From positions 41,447 to 105,446 of the forward strand of contig JAHEZD010000006.1 in assembly GCA_023251255.1 (NCBI GenBank): 64,000 nucleotides of DNA. The letters run 5' to 3'. This DNA is from Chitinophagaceae bacterium (lineage in GTDB: Bacteria > Bacteroidota > Bacteroidia > Chitinophagales > Chitinophagaceae). The position numbers and the translations under genes are program-made. Under the pieces are notes generated by a model that saw only the letters and a list, made by a program, of their open reading frames with translations, was not told the DNA's origin and searched no databases. The stretch's first letter is position 1, and the number at the start of each line of letters is the position of its first letter. Below are positions 1 through 8,185 of the stretch, one piece after another.

Positions 1-990
1 CAGCAAATCCTTCGGCCAGGTTCCATACCAAGCATATCCAATTCTCCTTTCATGTTCAATGTCTGAAACCTTCCAACGTTTGATGCTGTCACGGCCACAA
101 AAAAAAGGCTCATTGGTATCTATATCATAAAACCTTGCCCAGATAACACTTGTTGCATCAGCAACAAGAACCCTGTCCTTCCCTTTAGGCATAGATGGGG
201 CTTCAATATCCACAAATTTGTAGCCCACAATTTTTGACTTTTCAAACCATTCAATTGCGCCGGTAATGGCTTTCTTTATTTCGACAGAAGGGTTTTCTAC
301 CTTCATCAAAAATTTCACGATACCCACACTTTCACTTCCACTGATGGATTCCAGTTCAAATTTCCTGGCCATGGCTGGCAATAAGGTATTCTCATTATAC
401 TGGGCACACCAAGCAGTTAATTTCTTCTTTACTTTAATCTGCGTTTTTAAGATACACTGAATGCCTTTCTGAATGGCTTTCTCTGCTTTGGGTATCAACG
501 TGGAATCTACTACAGAAAAATCATCTGTTCTCTTTGTTACATCATACAGTACATTGAGTGCATTAATCATTGCATCATCATTGTACGTTATTTCATGCCT
601 GTAAGAACTTAGGTCAGGGTAAAATTGGGGCCAGCCCCCATTCCTGTACTGAGCATCCAGTAAATATTTTATTCCGTGCTCGGCAGCCTTTAAATAAACT
701 TTGTTGCCATCCTTCTTGTATTCCTTCAATAGGTAACGTATCTCTTTTGTAGTTGCTTTATTGTCTATCGTGGCATCGTTCCTGTTATGTTCATCTTTGA
801 TGGATGCTTTTTCCGCTTCTGAATAGACCCTATTGTAATCAATTGCCTTCTCTTCGTAATGTTTTGGCCAGCCACCTTCGCTTCGCTGGAACATCAACAT
901 ATTATCAGCAACCAAATCCTGTGCATAAACATTCTGCAGAACGGCTGTTCCCAGCAAATACAAACACATTATCAACTTCAATTTCCTCAT
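1..990 (-). CDS. pelA: Pectate lyase, PL10 (PelA/Pel-15E family), partial
   Basis: Cuts polygalacturonate by beta-elimination, outside the cell or in the periplasm. Translating the minus strand from the ATG at 990 gives a signal peptide ending VYAQ, then family hallmarks: a GGWPKHY block near residue 40, RNDATIDNKAT, a YRNGGWPQFYPD block, ITYNDDAM and TAWCAQY. This order is the one seen in PL10 lyases. The frame stays open to base 1, so about 330 residues are present and the C-terminus lies outside the window. The start is only 2 bases from the stop of the GH105 gene, so it is translated as the last visible member of a GH28-GH105-PL10 operon. Catalytic residues were not mapped individually. 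Confidence 0.9.
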   Translation of the reverse strand, partial: MRKLKLIMCLYLLGTAVLQNVYAQDLVADNMLMFQRSEGGWPKHYEEKAIDYNRVYSEAEKASIKDEHNRNDATIDNKATTKEIRYLLKEYKKDGNKVYLKAAEHGIKYLLDAQYRNGGWPQFYPDLSSYRHEITYNDDAMINALNVLYDVTKRTDDFSVVDSTLIPKAEKAIQKGIQCILKTQIKVKKKLTAWCAQYNENTLLPAMARKFELESISGSESVGIVKFLMKVENPSVEIKKAITGAIEWFEKSKIVGYKFVDIEAPSMPKGKDRVLVADATSVIWARFYDIDTNEPFFCGRDSIKRWKVSDIEHERRIGYAWYGTWPKDLL

Positions 991-992
991 CA

Positions 993-2876
993 CTATTTTT
1001 TTATTTGTGCGATGCACCATTTCACTAAATCATTTGCGGCTTTGAAGTTGTCAAAGTCAGCAGGCAATTTCCTACCATCGGTGTATTCATTGTACAACCA
1101 AGGGTCACCTACTACAAACACCGTTCCTTTCCCTACTTTGGCTACAGCCATAATATTGTCACCTTTATCTGTGTAAACAGCTTTTGCCAGGCCACTCAAT
1201 TTCAGTGTGCAGATTTCCTTTAAATAAACTTTCTTGGCAGTTTTGAAAATTTCATTCCCATCGTTGATGAACAAGGCCCCTTGCTCAAATTGCTTCCCTT
1301 CCACATGGTTCCTACTATCCTCATTCAAGTGGATACCAAATTTCTCTGTTAGTTTATTGAAGTGTTCAAATTCAGCATTGGGTTTATCATTATGGAACAC
1401 AACCAGCACTCCACCTGCCTTTACCCAATCATATACCGCATTTGCATCTTTCGGCGTAACATAATTTGGTGTTGGGTTATCAGCCACATTGTCTGCATCC
1501 ACAATCACATAGATATTTGCTCCTTTTAAGGAAGCTGCAGAAGGTGCTGCAGATAAAATTCCTGTTTGAACACTGTAACTACTAAAAACTTCGCCCAACA
1601 ATGAAAAACCACCATTGCTTTTCTCATCCCACTTATAATGCCAATACTTTTCCTGCCCAGTAATGTCTTTTTTCTTTTCTGAGTTGAAATAGTTGTCAAG
1701 CAAAACAGTTTTTCCCTTACCCAAATTGGCTGTTGGTAATAGGTCCATTTCGTTGGCTGCCGACAGAAAAACGCCAACACCCTTGGGATCATTAACAATT
1801 ACCTGCTCACTCATATAATAGTTAAAACTGCCATCCCTGTATGGTTTGCCACCAAGACCGCTTACCTTAACCGTACCGTGCAAATTTGTCTGGCCATTTT
1901 CTTCCTTGATAAATGTTTTCAGCATCCCATCATATGCTTTTTTGGCAATGGCAATTTTTGCAGGAGGTAAGTAGCCCTTCCTAACACCTTTGGCAATGGC
2001 ATATACAAATTGGGAAGTAGCAGATGCTTCAAAATAATTTTTCTCCTTGCCCGGACCATCGTAATTTAAAATGTCTTTCCACAAACCGGTTTCCTTATCC
2101 TGCTGTTTTTCTACAGCAACAACCACACGATTGAGAATATCAATCAATGTTTTTCTCTTGGGATGGTTTTCAGGAAAGGACTCCAAAGCATCCACCAACG
2201 CAGTGGCATACCAGCCCATGGCCCTTGCCCAAACCAAAGGGGATGTCCCTGTTGTTTTGTTTGCCCATTCTTGTTCCTTGCTTTCATCCCAAGCATGGTA
2301 AAGCAAACCAGTTTTTGCATCCCTTGCATGTTTTTCCATCCAGATAAACTGGTTAGCAACATCATTAAAAGCTGTGTCTTCATGTGCAAGCATGGCATAC
2401 TCTGCATAAAAAGGTTCGCCCATATACAAACCATCCAGCCACATTTGGTAGGGATAAACTTTTTTGTGCCAGAAACCACCTTCCTTGGTCCGTGGATGAT
2501 TCTTTAACTGCTCACGAAGTAACTGTGCAGCTTTCCAGTATTTATCTTTCTCCGTAACCCGATAAAGCAGCAACAGCAACTTGCCATTATTGATGTTATC
2601 GATGTTAAACTCATCGGCTTTATACGTTTTTATTGAACCATCATTCTGCACATAAAAGTCCATCATGTGCTGTATGTAGTCAAAGTATCTTGCATCACCA
2701 GTCCTGTACCATAGCCCTTCCATGCCCTTCAGCACAACACCTAAATCGTAGCTCCATTTGCTGGAAATGGAGTCTTTCCAAATGGTCATGGTGGTTTTGG
2801 CCAACCGTTCAGAAGGAGTTTGTGCATTTGTATTCAGCACCAACAATAAACATCCTATCGATACTATTTTTTTCAT
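993..2876 (-). CDS. GH105 unsaturated rhamnogalacturonyl hydrolase with C-terminal GATase-like (DUF4350-type) domain
   Basis: Removes the unsaturated uronic acid left at the non-reducing end by pectate or rhamnogalacturonan lyases. Signal peptide about residues 1-18 (ends TNAQ). The N-terminal (alpha/alpha)6 barrel, about 20-370, shows GVVLKGMEGLWY, the catalytic-Asp block MWLDGLYMGEPFYAEYA and WARAMGWYATALVDAL, as in YteR/RhiN proteins. From about 390 a second domain (YVIVDADN, WVKAGGVLVVFHND, VGKGTVFVVGDPWLYNE) resembles the glutamine-amidotransferase-like DUF4350 fold. At 627 residues the protein is much longer than the roughly 370-residue single-domain enzymes. It follows GH28 after 154 bases and precedes PL10 by 2 bases, so the three are probably one transcript. 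The domain identity of the C-terminal half is an inference from sequence pattern. Confidence 0.88.
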   Translation of the reverse strand: MKKIVSIGCLLLVLNTNAQTPSERLAKTTMTIWKDSISSKWSYDLGVVLKGMEGLWYRTGDARYFDYIQHMMDFYVQNDGSIKTYKADEFNIDNINNGKLLLLLYRVTEKDKYWKAAQLLREQLKNHPRTKEGGFWHKKVYPYQMWLDGLYMGEPFYAEYAMLAHEDTAFNDVANQFIWMEKHARDAKTGLLYHAWDESKEQEWANKTTGTSPLVWARAMGWYATALVDALESFPENHPKRKTLIDILNRVVVAVEKQQDKETGLWKDILNYDGPGKEKNYFEASATSQFVYAIAKGVRKGYLPPAKIAIAKKAYDGMLKTFIKEENGQTNLHGTVKVSGLGGKPYRDGSFNYYMSEQVIVNDPKGVGVFLSAANEMDLLPTANLGKGKTVLLDNYFNSEKKKDITGQEKYWHYKWDEKSNGGFSLLGEVFSSYSVQTGILSAAPSAASLKGANIYVIVDADNVADNPTPNYVTPKDANAVYDWVKAGGVLVVFHNDKPNAEFEHFNKLTEKFGIHLNEDSRNHVEGKQFEQGALFINDGNEIFKTAKKVYLKEICTLKLSGLAKAVYTDKGDNIMAVAKVGKGTVFVVGDPWLYNEYTDGRKLPADFDNFKAANDLVKWCIAQIKK

Positions 2877-3030
2877 TTTTCTGGTTACCAGCTTTTAGTT
2901 CATTGTGCAACTGTGGTAGCGTCGCAAATTTCAACACATGAATCAAGGTTGAATAGTCAAACCCAACGTTTAAGCGCTAAAATAGGCTTCAAATAGTTCA
3001 CATCCAATGAGCAAAAACATATTGGCCTAA

Positions 3031-4680
3031 CTATTTTATTTCCACCTTACTTTCATCAGCACCAAAACTAGCTTCTAACTTCTTTTTTGCTTTGCCCGTT
3101 CCAGTATTTAACAGTTTTACAGCACCACTCCTATTGCCTTGTACCTGCAACAATAATTCTGCGCCATCATTATATTTTATTTTGTCAAGAACAATGTTTT
3201 CACTGTTCAGCACATAAGCTACAGGATTTGTTTCCTTAAGGATAAGGTTAACGTTCTTAATATTCACTCCCGTGGCTTCCTGGATGTCAATGCCTTTGCT
3301 TGCCTGCATCACCATGTTTTCCAAGTTGATGTTCTTGATATGCATTTCAGGTATGCCACGTATAAAGATGGCTTTCTCCGAGCCATTGCAAACGATGTTC
3401 TTCACATAGAAATCCTTGAAAACCGGTGTGGTTTCATCCACTGCCTTAAACTCAACCACTGGTGGTTCCCGTTTTTCATCAGCCAAGGGAACGGGATCTT
3501 TTGCCGTATAGTACATATCAAATAATATGGCCTCGCCAAGAATGTCTTTCATCCTGATATTATCGACGTAAATTTTTTCGACTACCCCTCCTCGCCCTCT
3601 TGCTGTTTTAAAACGGAGGCCAATATCCGTTCCAATAAAACTACAGTTGCTCACATATAAATTTCTCGCCCCACCACTCATTTCACTTCCAATGACAAAG
3701 CCACCATGCGCATGATAAACAATGCAATTCCTAATAACACCATTCTCCGTAGGCATGGCACGTTTGCGGCCCTCAACATCACGCCCACTTTTTATGCAGA
3801 TACCATCATCACCCACATCAAAAGTGCTGTTCTCCACAATAAAGTTCTTGCAGCTTTCGATATCAATTCCATCACCATTTTGTGCATACCAAGGGTTCTT
3901 TGCATAAACGTCCCTTACCGTTAAATCTTCGCACATCAAAGGATGCAGGTTCCAAGCTGCTGAATTTTGAAAGGTCACGCCTTCCAGCAACACAGTTTTA
4001 CATTTAGTAAGTACTACCAAATTGGGGCGAAGGAAATCCTTGTATTCTTCCACCTCTTTCCTCGTAACACCAGCAGTAATCACACCTGCATTTTTCACTT
4101 TGTTTCCTTTAAAGGACTTTTCAGAAGGGAACCATGTTTTCTTATCCTCACTTAAAAGTCCACCGCTTGCGAGTTTTATTCTCCATTGGGTTTCTGTAAG
4201 CTTTTCTTTCTTCACCATTCTCCAGAAATCGCCATTGCCGTCAACTATACCCGTTCCTGTAATAGCAATATTGGTGGCATTTGTGGCAGAAATGGGTGAC
4301 TGGTTACGAAATGCGGGTAGGCCCTCCCAATTTGTTTCCACCAAAGCATATTGGTTAAAGTCTGATGTGAACTGCAGAACTGCATCCCGCACAATATGGA
4401 AGTTCACGTTACTTTTCAATACAACCGGTCCTGTAAGCCATAGACCACCCGGTACCAACACCACGCCACCACCTTTTTTATTGCAGGCATCAATTGCTTT
4501 GTTGATGGCATCTGTATTCAATGTTATGCCATCAGCAATAGCTCCATACTTTATAATATTGAAAGTATCTTTTCTGAATTTGGTCTCTTTAACAATGGGT
4601 AGCTTCTGGGCAGCTGCATTGTGTAAAAAAAACACAGAACCGGTGCAGAAAATTGCTATGGAGAGGCAGAATCGTTTCAT
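3031..4680 (-). CDS. GH28 polygalacturonase-type glycoside hydrolase
   Basis: Hydrolyses galacturonic acid linkages of pectin or rhamnogalacturonan. A signal peptide (about 1-24, ending AAAQ) exports it. The parallel beta-helix begins with FNIIKYGAIADG and DAINKAIDACN, the normal GH28 entry. Catalytic blocks are visible in order: NGDGIDIES (for NTDGID), VGDDGICIKSG (the paired Asp), YHAHGGFVIGSEMSGG (the GHG loop) and GLRFKTARGRGG (the RIK loop). Length 549 residues, usual for the bacterial subfamily with a C-terminal extension. It is the first gene of the minus-strand operon, and the operator-like palindrome at 4788-4805 lies about 110 bases upstream, facing the divergent LacI gene. Substrate choice between polygalacturonan and rhamnogalacturonan cannot be told from sequence alone. 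Confidence 0.93.
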   Translation of the reverse strand: MKRFCLSIAIFCTGSVFFLHNAAAQKLPIVKETKFRKDTFNIIKYGAIADGITLNTDAINKAIDACNKKGGGVVLVPGGLWLTGPVVLKSNVNFHIVRDAVLQFTSDFNQYALVETNWEGLPAFRNQSPISATNATNIAITGTGIVDGNGDFWRMVKKEKLTETQWRIKLASGGLLSEDKKTWFPSEKSFKGNKVKNAGVITAGVTRKEVEEYKDFLRPNLVVLTKCKTVLLEGVTFQNSAAWNLHPLMCEDLTVRDVYAKNPWYAQNGDGIDIESCKNFIVENSTFDVGDDGICIKSGRDVEGRKRAMPTENGVIRNCIVYHAHGGFVIGSEMSGGARNLYVSNCSFIGTDIGLRFKTARGRGGVVEKIYVDNIRMKDILGEAILFDMYYTAKDPVPLADEKREPPVVEFKAVDETTPVFKDFYVKNIVCNGSEKAIFIRGIPEMHIKNINLENMVMQASKGIDIQEATGVNIKNVNLILKETNPVAYVLNSENIVLDKIKYNDGAELLLQVQGNRSGAVKLLNTGTGKAKKKLEASFGADESKVEIK

Positions 4681-4787
4681 ATATTATGTAAATAAGTACA
4701 CAGGATGAAACCATTCACCCATTTGCGTTAACAATTCTACTTAGATATTCACTAAGGCTGGGCTGATTGCAATTGTTTTTTTACGCA

Positions 4788-4805
4788 ATCGTTTCCGAGA
4801 ACGAT
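4788..4805. promoter_or_regulatory. LacI-type operator candidate between GH28 operon and lacI gene
   Basis: Perfect 6-bp arms ATCGTT and AACGAT separated by TCCGAG, centred on a CpG as is usual for LacI/GalR operators. It lies in the 218-bp divergent spacer, about 110 bases from each start. The left side extends to ACGCAATCG, a half-site also found in the palindrome at 57105-57136. Confidence 0.6.
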
Positions 4806-4833
4806 GAATTTTTATGTATTTTTAAGCCCTCAT

Positions 4834-4841
4834 TATCTTTG
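4834..4841 (+). promoter_or_regulatory. Candidate -7 box (TAnnTTTG) for the LacI gene
   Basis: TATCTTTG fits the Bacteroidota sigma-A -7 element and lies 57 bases before the start codon at 4899, downstream of the operator-like palindrome. No good -33 TTTG is visible 19-21 bases upstream, so support is partial. Confidence 0.35.
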
Positions 4842-4898
4842 TTGAACAATTAAGCACAACAACCATCTTTCCTAAACTTGCTGTAAAGAAAATATTGA

Positions 4899-5939
4899 AT
4901 GAAATTTGAAGCCGTAACGATAAAGGATATTGCCAAAGCCCTCGGTCTTTCCACCTCCACTGTAAGCCGCGCCCTCCGTGACAGTTATGAAATCAGCCCC
5001 GAAACAAAAAAGGTGGTACTGGAATATGCCAAGGAAATTAATTACCGCCCCAACCCAATAGCATTAAGCTTAAAGGAAAAAAGAAGCCGTTCAATAGGTA
5101 TTGTGGTAAGTGAGATTGCCAATAGCTTTTTTAGTCAAGCTATCAATGGAATTGAATCTGTTGCCCACAGTAAGGGTTACAATGTTATCATTACCCAGAC
5201 ACATGAAAGCTACGAAAAGGAAATAAGTAGCCTGCAGTTCCTGTCATCCAGGAGTGTGGACGGTTGCTTGTTGTCGGTTTCAACTGAAACGCAGGACTTT
5301 ACACATATTACTGACCTGCACAACCGGGGCATGCATATTGTTTGCTTTGACCGGTTGGTTGGCGAAATGGAAACACATAAAGTAAGCGTTGATAATTTCA
5401 AAGGAGCTTACGATGCAACCACGCACTTAATTAAGAATGGCTATAAACGGATTGGCCATTTATCCAACTCACAATACCTGTCAATTACAAAAGAAAGGGA
5501 AGCTGGTTACAGGAAAGCGCTGGAAGACAATCAAATTGAGTATGACGAGAATTTAGTAAAAGAATGTTTCCATGGGGGAATGCTCTATGAGGAAGTGGAG
5601 GATGCAATGAACAAGCTCATGAAAATGAAACAGAAACCCGATGCCATTTTTGCCTCTGCGGACAAGCTTACCACCAATTGCATGAGGTACTGCAAAACAA
5701 AGAAGATTACCATACCTGATGATATAGCAGTTGTTGGATTCAGTAACCTTGACCTGACAGAGCTTCTTTCCCCTTCCCTATCTGTGGTAAGGCAACCTGC
5801 TTTTGAAATGGGTACCATTGCAGCAGAGCTGTTAATAAAAATGATTGAAGCCAAGCGTGCAACAACCGATTTTGAAAATATTGTTTTGCCTGCTGAAGTT
5901 TTTGAAAGGGAAAGCAGCGTTCGGAGAAAGAAAAAATAG
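4899..5939 (+). CDS. LacI-family transcriptional regulator (pectin locus 1)
   Basis: DNA-binding sugar sensor, 346 residues, the standard family length. The N-terminal HTH (about 6-55) reads TIKDIAKALGLSTSTVSRALR with the hinge helix NYRPNPIALSLK. The periplasmic-binding-like sensor follows (SIGIVVSEIANSFFSQAINGIES, then GYKRIGHLS and PDAIFASADK). It is transcribed away from the GH28-GH105-PL10 operon, so it very likely controls that operon in response to a pectin fragment. Whether it represses or activates is not visible. It is followed by a convergent minus-strand gene ending 77 bases downstream. Confidence 0.93.
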   Translation: MKFEAVTIKDIAKALGLSTSTVSRALRDSYEISPETKKVVLEYAKEINYRPNPIALSLKEKRSRSIGIVVSEIANSFFSQAINGIESVAHSKGYNVIITQTHESYEKEISSLQFLSSRSVDGCLLSVSTETQDFTHITDLHNRGMHIVCFDRLVGEMETHKVSVDNFKGAYDATTHLIKNGYKRIGHLSNSQYLSITKEREAGYRKALEDNQIEYDENLVKECFHGGMLYEEVEDAMNKLMKMKQKPDAIFASADKLTTNCMRYCKTKKITIPDDIAVVGFSNLDLTELLSPSLSVVRQPAFEMGTIAAELLIKMIEAKRATTDFENIVLPAEVFERESSVRRKKK

Positions 5940-6016
5940 GTCCACAGATTACCACTGGATATGTGTTAACCAAAGCTGCGTCTTTTTTATTAATAACAGA
6001 TGTGCTGAAGGATTGC

Positions 6017-6577
6017 TTACATGTAATTATATACAATGGCTGCGATGCCAATAACAGCAAGCGCAATAGCATATACCCACCACAGGTCCCTTGGTTGGTC
6101 AGCCTCATCGGTAGGCGTTAATTCAAGATTGGAATAATCGGGTTCAATGGTTGGTATTTCTGCAGCAACAATTTTCTCTGCCTCAACAGTCTCCTTAATC
6201 GTAAAAGGTTTATAAAAGTCAACGGTATTCTGCTCTTCTTCAAAAAGGAAACTTCCGTTGGACTGCTTTTTCAGGGTCCCGATGCCGGGGAACTGGAGGC
6301 CATCCGCATAGCTGGCACTGCCCCTTAATTCATAAGAGAACTCATGGAACTGCTTAATGGCATCCACATCCTCAATATGCATTTCGGAAGCAATGAACTC
6401 GTAAAAATTACGGTCTGCCAACGCAGTTTCTGCCTTAAACTGGATATTGGAAACAGGCGGCTGCAACAAATTCCCATGTTCTATAAAAGCAGGCTTTGTA
6501 TCAATGGAGAAATTGCCAATGCCCGGCACACTTACTTTTTTGTTCAGCATCAAGTATTTATACACCAGTGGATACAT
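6017..6577 (-). CDS. CCDC81-like prokaryotic HU-domain membrane protein
   Basis: About 186 residues from the ATG at 6577; an upstream in-frame start at 6673 would add 32 unsupported residues. The start LVYKYLMLNKKVSVPGIGNFSI and a second module with LQFPGIGTLKKQSNGSFLF resemble the paired HU-like domains of the CCDC81-like bacterial family. In this family HU folds are fused to membrane anchors or SPOR domains in Bacteroidota. A linker rich in Glu and Pro leads to one C-terminal transmembrane helix (WWVYAIALAVIGIAAIVYNYM region), so the protein should sit in the inner membrane with the HU modules on one side. Its role is not known. It lies 109 bases after trmN on the same strand. Confidence 0.65.
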   Translation of the reverse strand: MYPLVYKYLMLNKKVSVPGIGNFSIDTKPAFIEHGNLLQPPVSNIQFKAETALADRNFYEFIASEMHIEDVDAIKQFHEFSYELRGSASYADGLQFPGIGTLKKQSNGSFLFEEEQNTVDFYKPFTIKETVEAEKIVAAEIPTIEPDYSNLELTPTDEADQPRDLWWVYAIALAVIGIAAIVYNYM

Positions 6578-6686
6578 CAAGTTCTGTTTGTTGCAGCGAA
6601 TATACGATGCTTGAATGTTAAAATCATTGTTAGATGGATGGTGTTGACTTTGCTCCTGAAAGCCGTTCCACAAAGTTTGACGAGGT

Positions 6687-7406
6687 CTATAGATGCAAAT
6701 AATAGTCTTCTAATAAATAAGTGAATGCAGCACTGTACCGACTGTTTTGCTTAATGATGATTTCAGTTTCTTTGGTCGTGACCTGCATTCTGGAGAGCAG
6801 CAGCATACTCCTGAAATATGGATGCTTTTCTGTCTGTTTTACCAATGCTTTTTTTTGGAGATAAAACTCCTCAGCCAAATCAATAAAATAATCTGTCCGG
6901 TGATAAGGAAGAAGAATGGCTAATTTGCCATTAGGCGAAAGATTGATCTTGATAGCTTTCAGCAATTCTTCCAAACTTAACGACGAACCGTGAAGGGCAA
7001 GGTTACGTTTTGGGCTTTCACTCTTCAGATCATTATCAAAGAAAGGTGGATTGGTAATAATGAAGTCAAATTGCAGAGTTGATCGATTGCTGAATTGCTG
7101 GATGGATGCGGGATGAACATGCAGCCTGTCCTTCCATGGTGACAAGGAAAAATTCCCTGCTGCTTGATTGGCTGCAGCTTCCTCTATTTCCACCGCATGT
7201 ATTTGGGCAGTTGCTTTTTGTGCAAGCATTAAACTCAGTAAGCCGGTACCTGTACCAATGTCCAAAATATTATTGATAGCCCATTGTTCACTGTTCATCA
7301 TCATTGCTGCCCAGGCTCCAAACAAGCAAGCATCTGTTGTAACCTTCATGGCACAATCTTCCTGTTGAACCGTAAATTCCTTAAATTGGAAATAATTATT
7401 AGGCAT
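6687..7406 (-). CDS. trmN: tRNA1(Val) (adenine(37)-N6)-methyltransferase
   Basis: Class I SAM-dependent methyltransferase of the YfiC/TrmN group, acting on A37 of tRNA-Val. Seen: start FQFKEFTVQQEDCAMKVTTDACLFGAWAA, SAM motif I DIGTGTGLLSLMLAQ, HAVEIEEAAANQA, and the adenine N6-methyltransferase motif IITNPPFFDN. Length 239 residues, as expected. An odd stretch MMMNSEQWAINN sits between GAWAA and the SAM motif where homologues usually have a shorter loop. At the DNA level it reads like the AACAGTGAACAATGG words seen in repeats of this genome, so it may be a tolerated in-frame repeat insertion. Confidence 0.9.
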   Translation of the reverse strand: MPNNYFQFKEFTVQQEDCAMKVTTDACLFGAWAAMMMNSEQWAINNILDIGTGTGLLSLMLAQKATAQIHAVEIEEAAANQAAGNFSLSPWKDRLHVHPASIQQFSNRSTLQFDFIITNPPFFDNDLKSESPKRNLALHGSSLSLEELLKAIKINLSPNGKLAILLPYHRTDYFIDLAEEFYLQKKALVKQTEKHPYFRSMLLLSRMQVTTKETEIIIKQNSRYSAAFTYLLEDYYLHL

Positions 7407-7519
7407 TTCGCTTGCTCATTTTTTAATCCACTGTTGAAAAATTTGTTTGGTAAAATTATTAGTAATAACTGTCTCCGTTTATGTCCATTCAATCTTACCT
7501 TTAAATTAAATACTTGGTT

Positions 7520-8185
7520 ATGCGTACTGTATTTTTTTTATTGTTGATAATAAGCATACTATTCAGCATAACCTCTTCTGCGCAAGTAATTGATTCCTCC
7601 AAAAAATATTCAATCAATCTCCCCGATAAATGGAAAGGGAAACCCAAATTGCTGCTAAAGATTACCGCCATACTAACAAAAGAGTTCCCTGTATTAAATG
7701 ATAAGCAGGAATGCCTCAATTGCAATGCGGAATACTGGATCAATTTTTATGCATTACCGCCTACCATCTTCAATATAACCAATATAGGTGGAACCAATGA
7801 GTTTATCACATCATATTCATTCATGTCATTTATGGACATTTACGATAGGAATTACCATATTGTAAGGCGGATCATCATTGCAGATACATCGGAACATAAA
7901 ACTGCCACTTATTGGTACGGTACAGGGGCCAACAATATCAAGCCGGTCCAGAATTCCTTTGCTGAAATAAAGGCTGCAACGGATATTAGCTACTCCATGA
8001 CACAGGCCGACTATAATAGGAATAATCTTGTTTCCGATATGGCGAAACTGGGTACACTGAACAGCATTGCAGACAACACTTTCAATCCTAACAATATCAT
8101 CAGGGATAAAAAGGCAAGTTTCATTCCATCCATCAATTATTTGTGGGATGAAGCCGAAAGGGTTATTCTATCCTACAAACTCTAA
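7520..8185 (+). CDS. Hypothetical exported protein
   Basis: 222 residues from the ATG at 7520 (an in-frame GTG/ATG two codons earlier is less likely). A clear signal peptide runs to about residue 22 (FFLLLIISILFSITSSAQ). The mature part has a CLNC pair near residue 58 and many aromatic residues. No family recognised. Its stop overlaps the stop of the convergent solute-binding protein gene by 4 bases. Confidence 0.6.
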   Translation: MRTVFFLLLIISILFSITSSAQVIDSSKKYSINLPDKWKGKPKLLLKITAILTKEFPVLNDKQECLNCNAEYWINFYALPPTIFNITNIGGTNEFITSYSFMSFMDIYDRNYHIVRRIIIADTSEHKTATYWYGTGANNIKPVQNSFAEIKAATDISYSMTQADYNRNNLVSDMAKLGTLNSIADNTFNPNNIIRDKKASFIPSINYLWDEAERVILSYKL

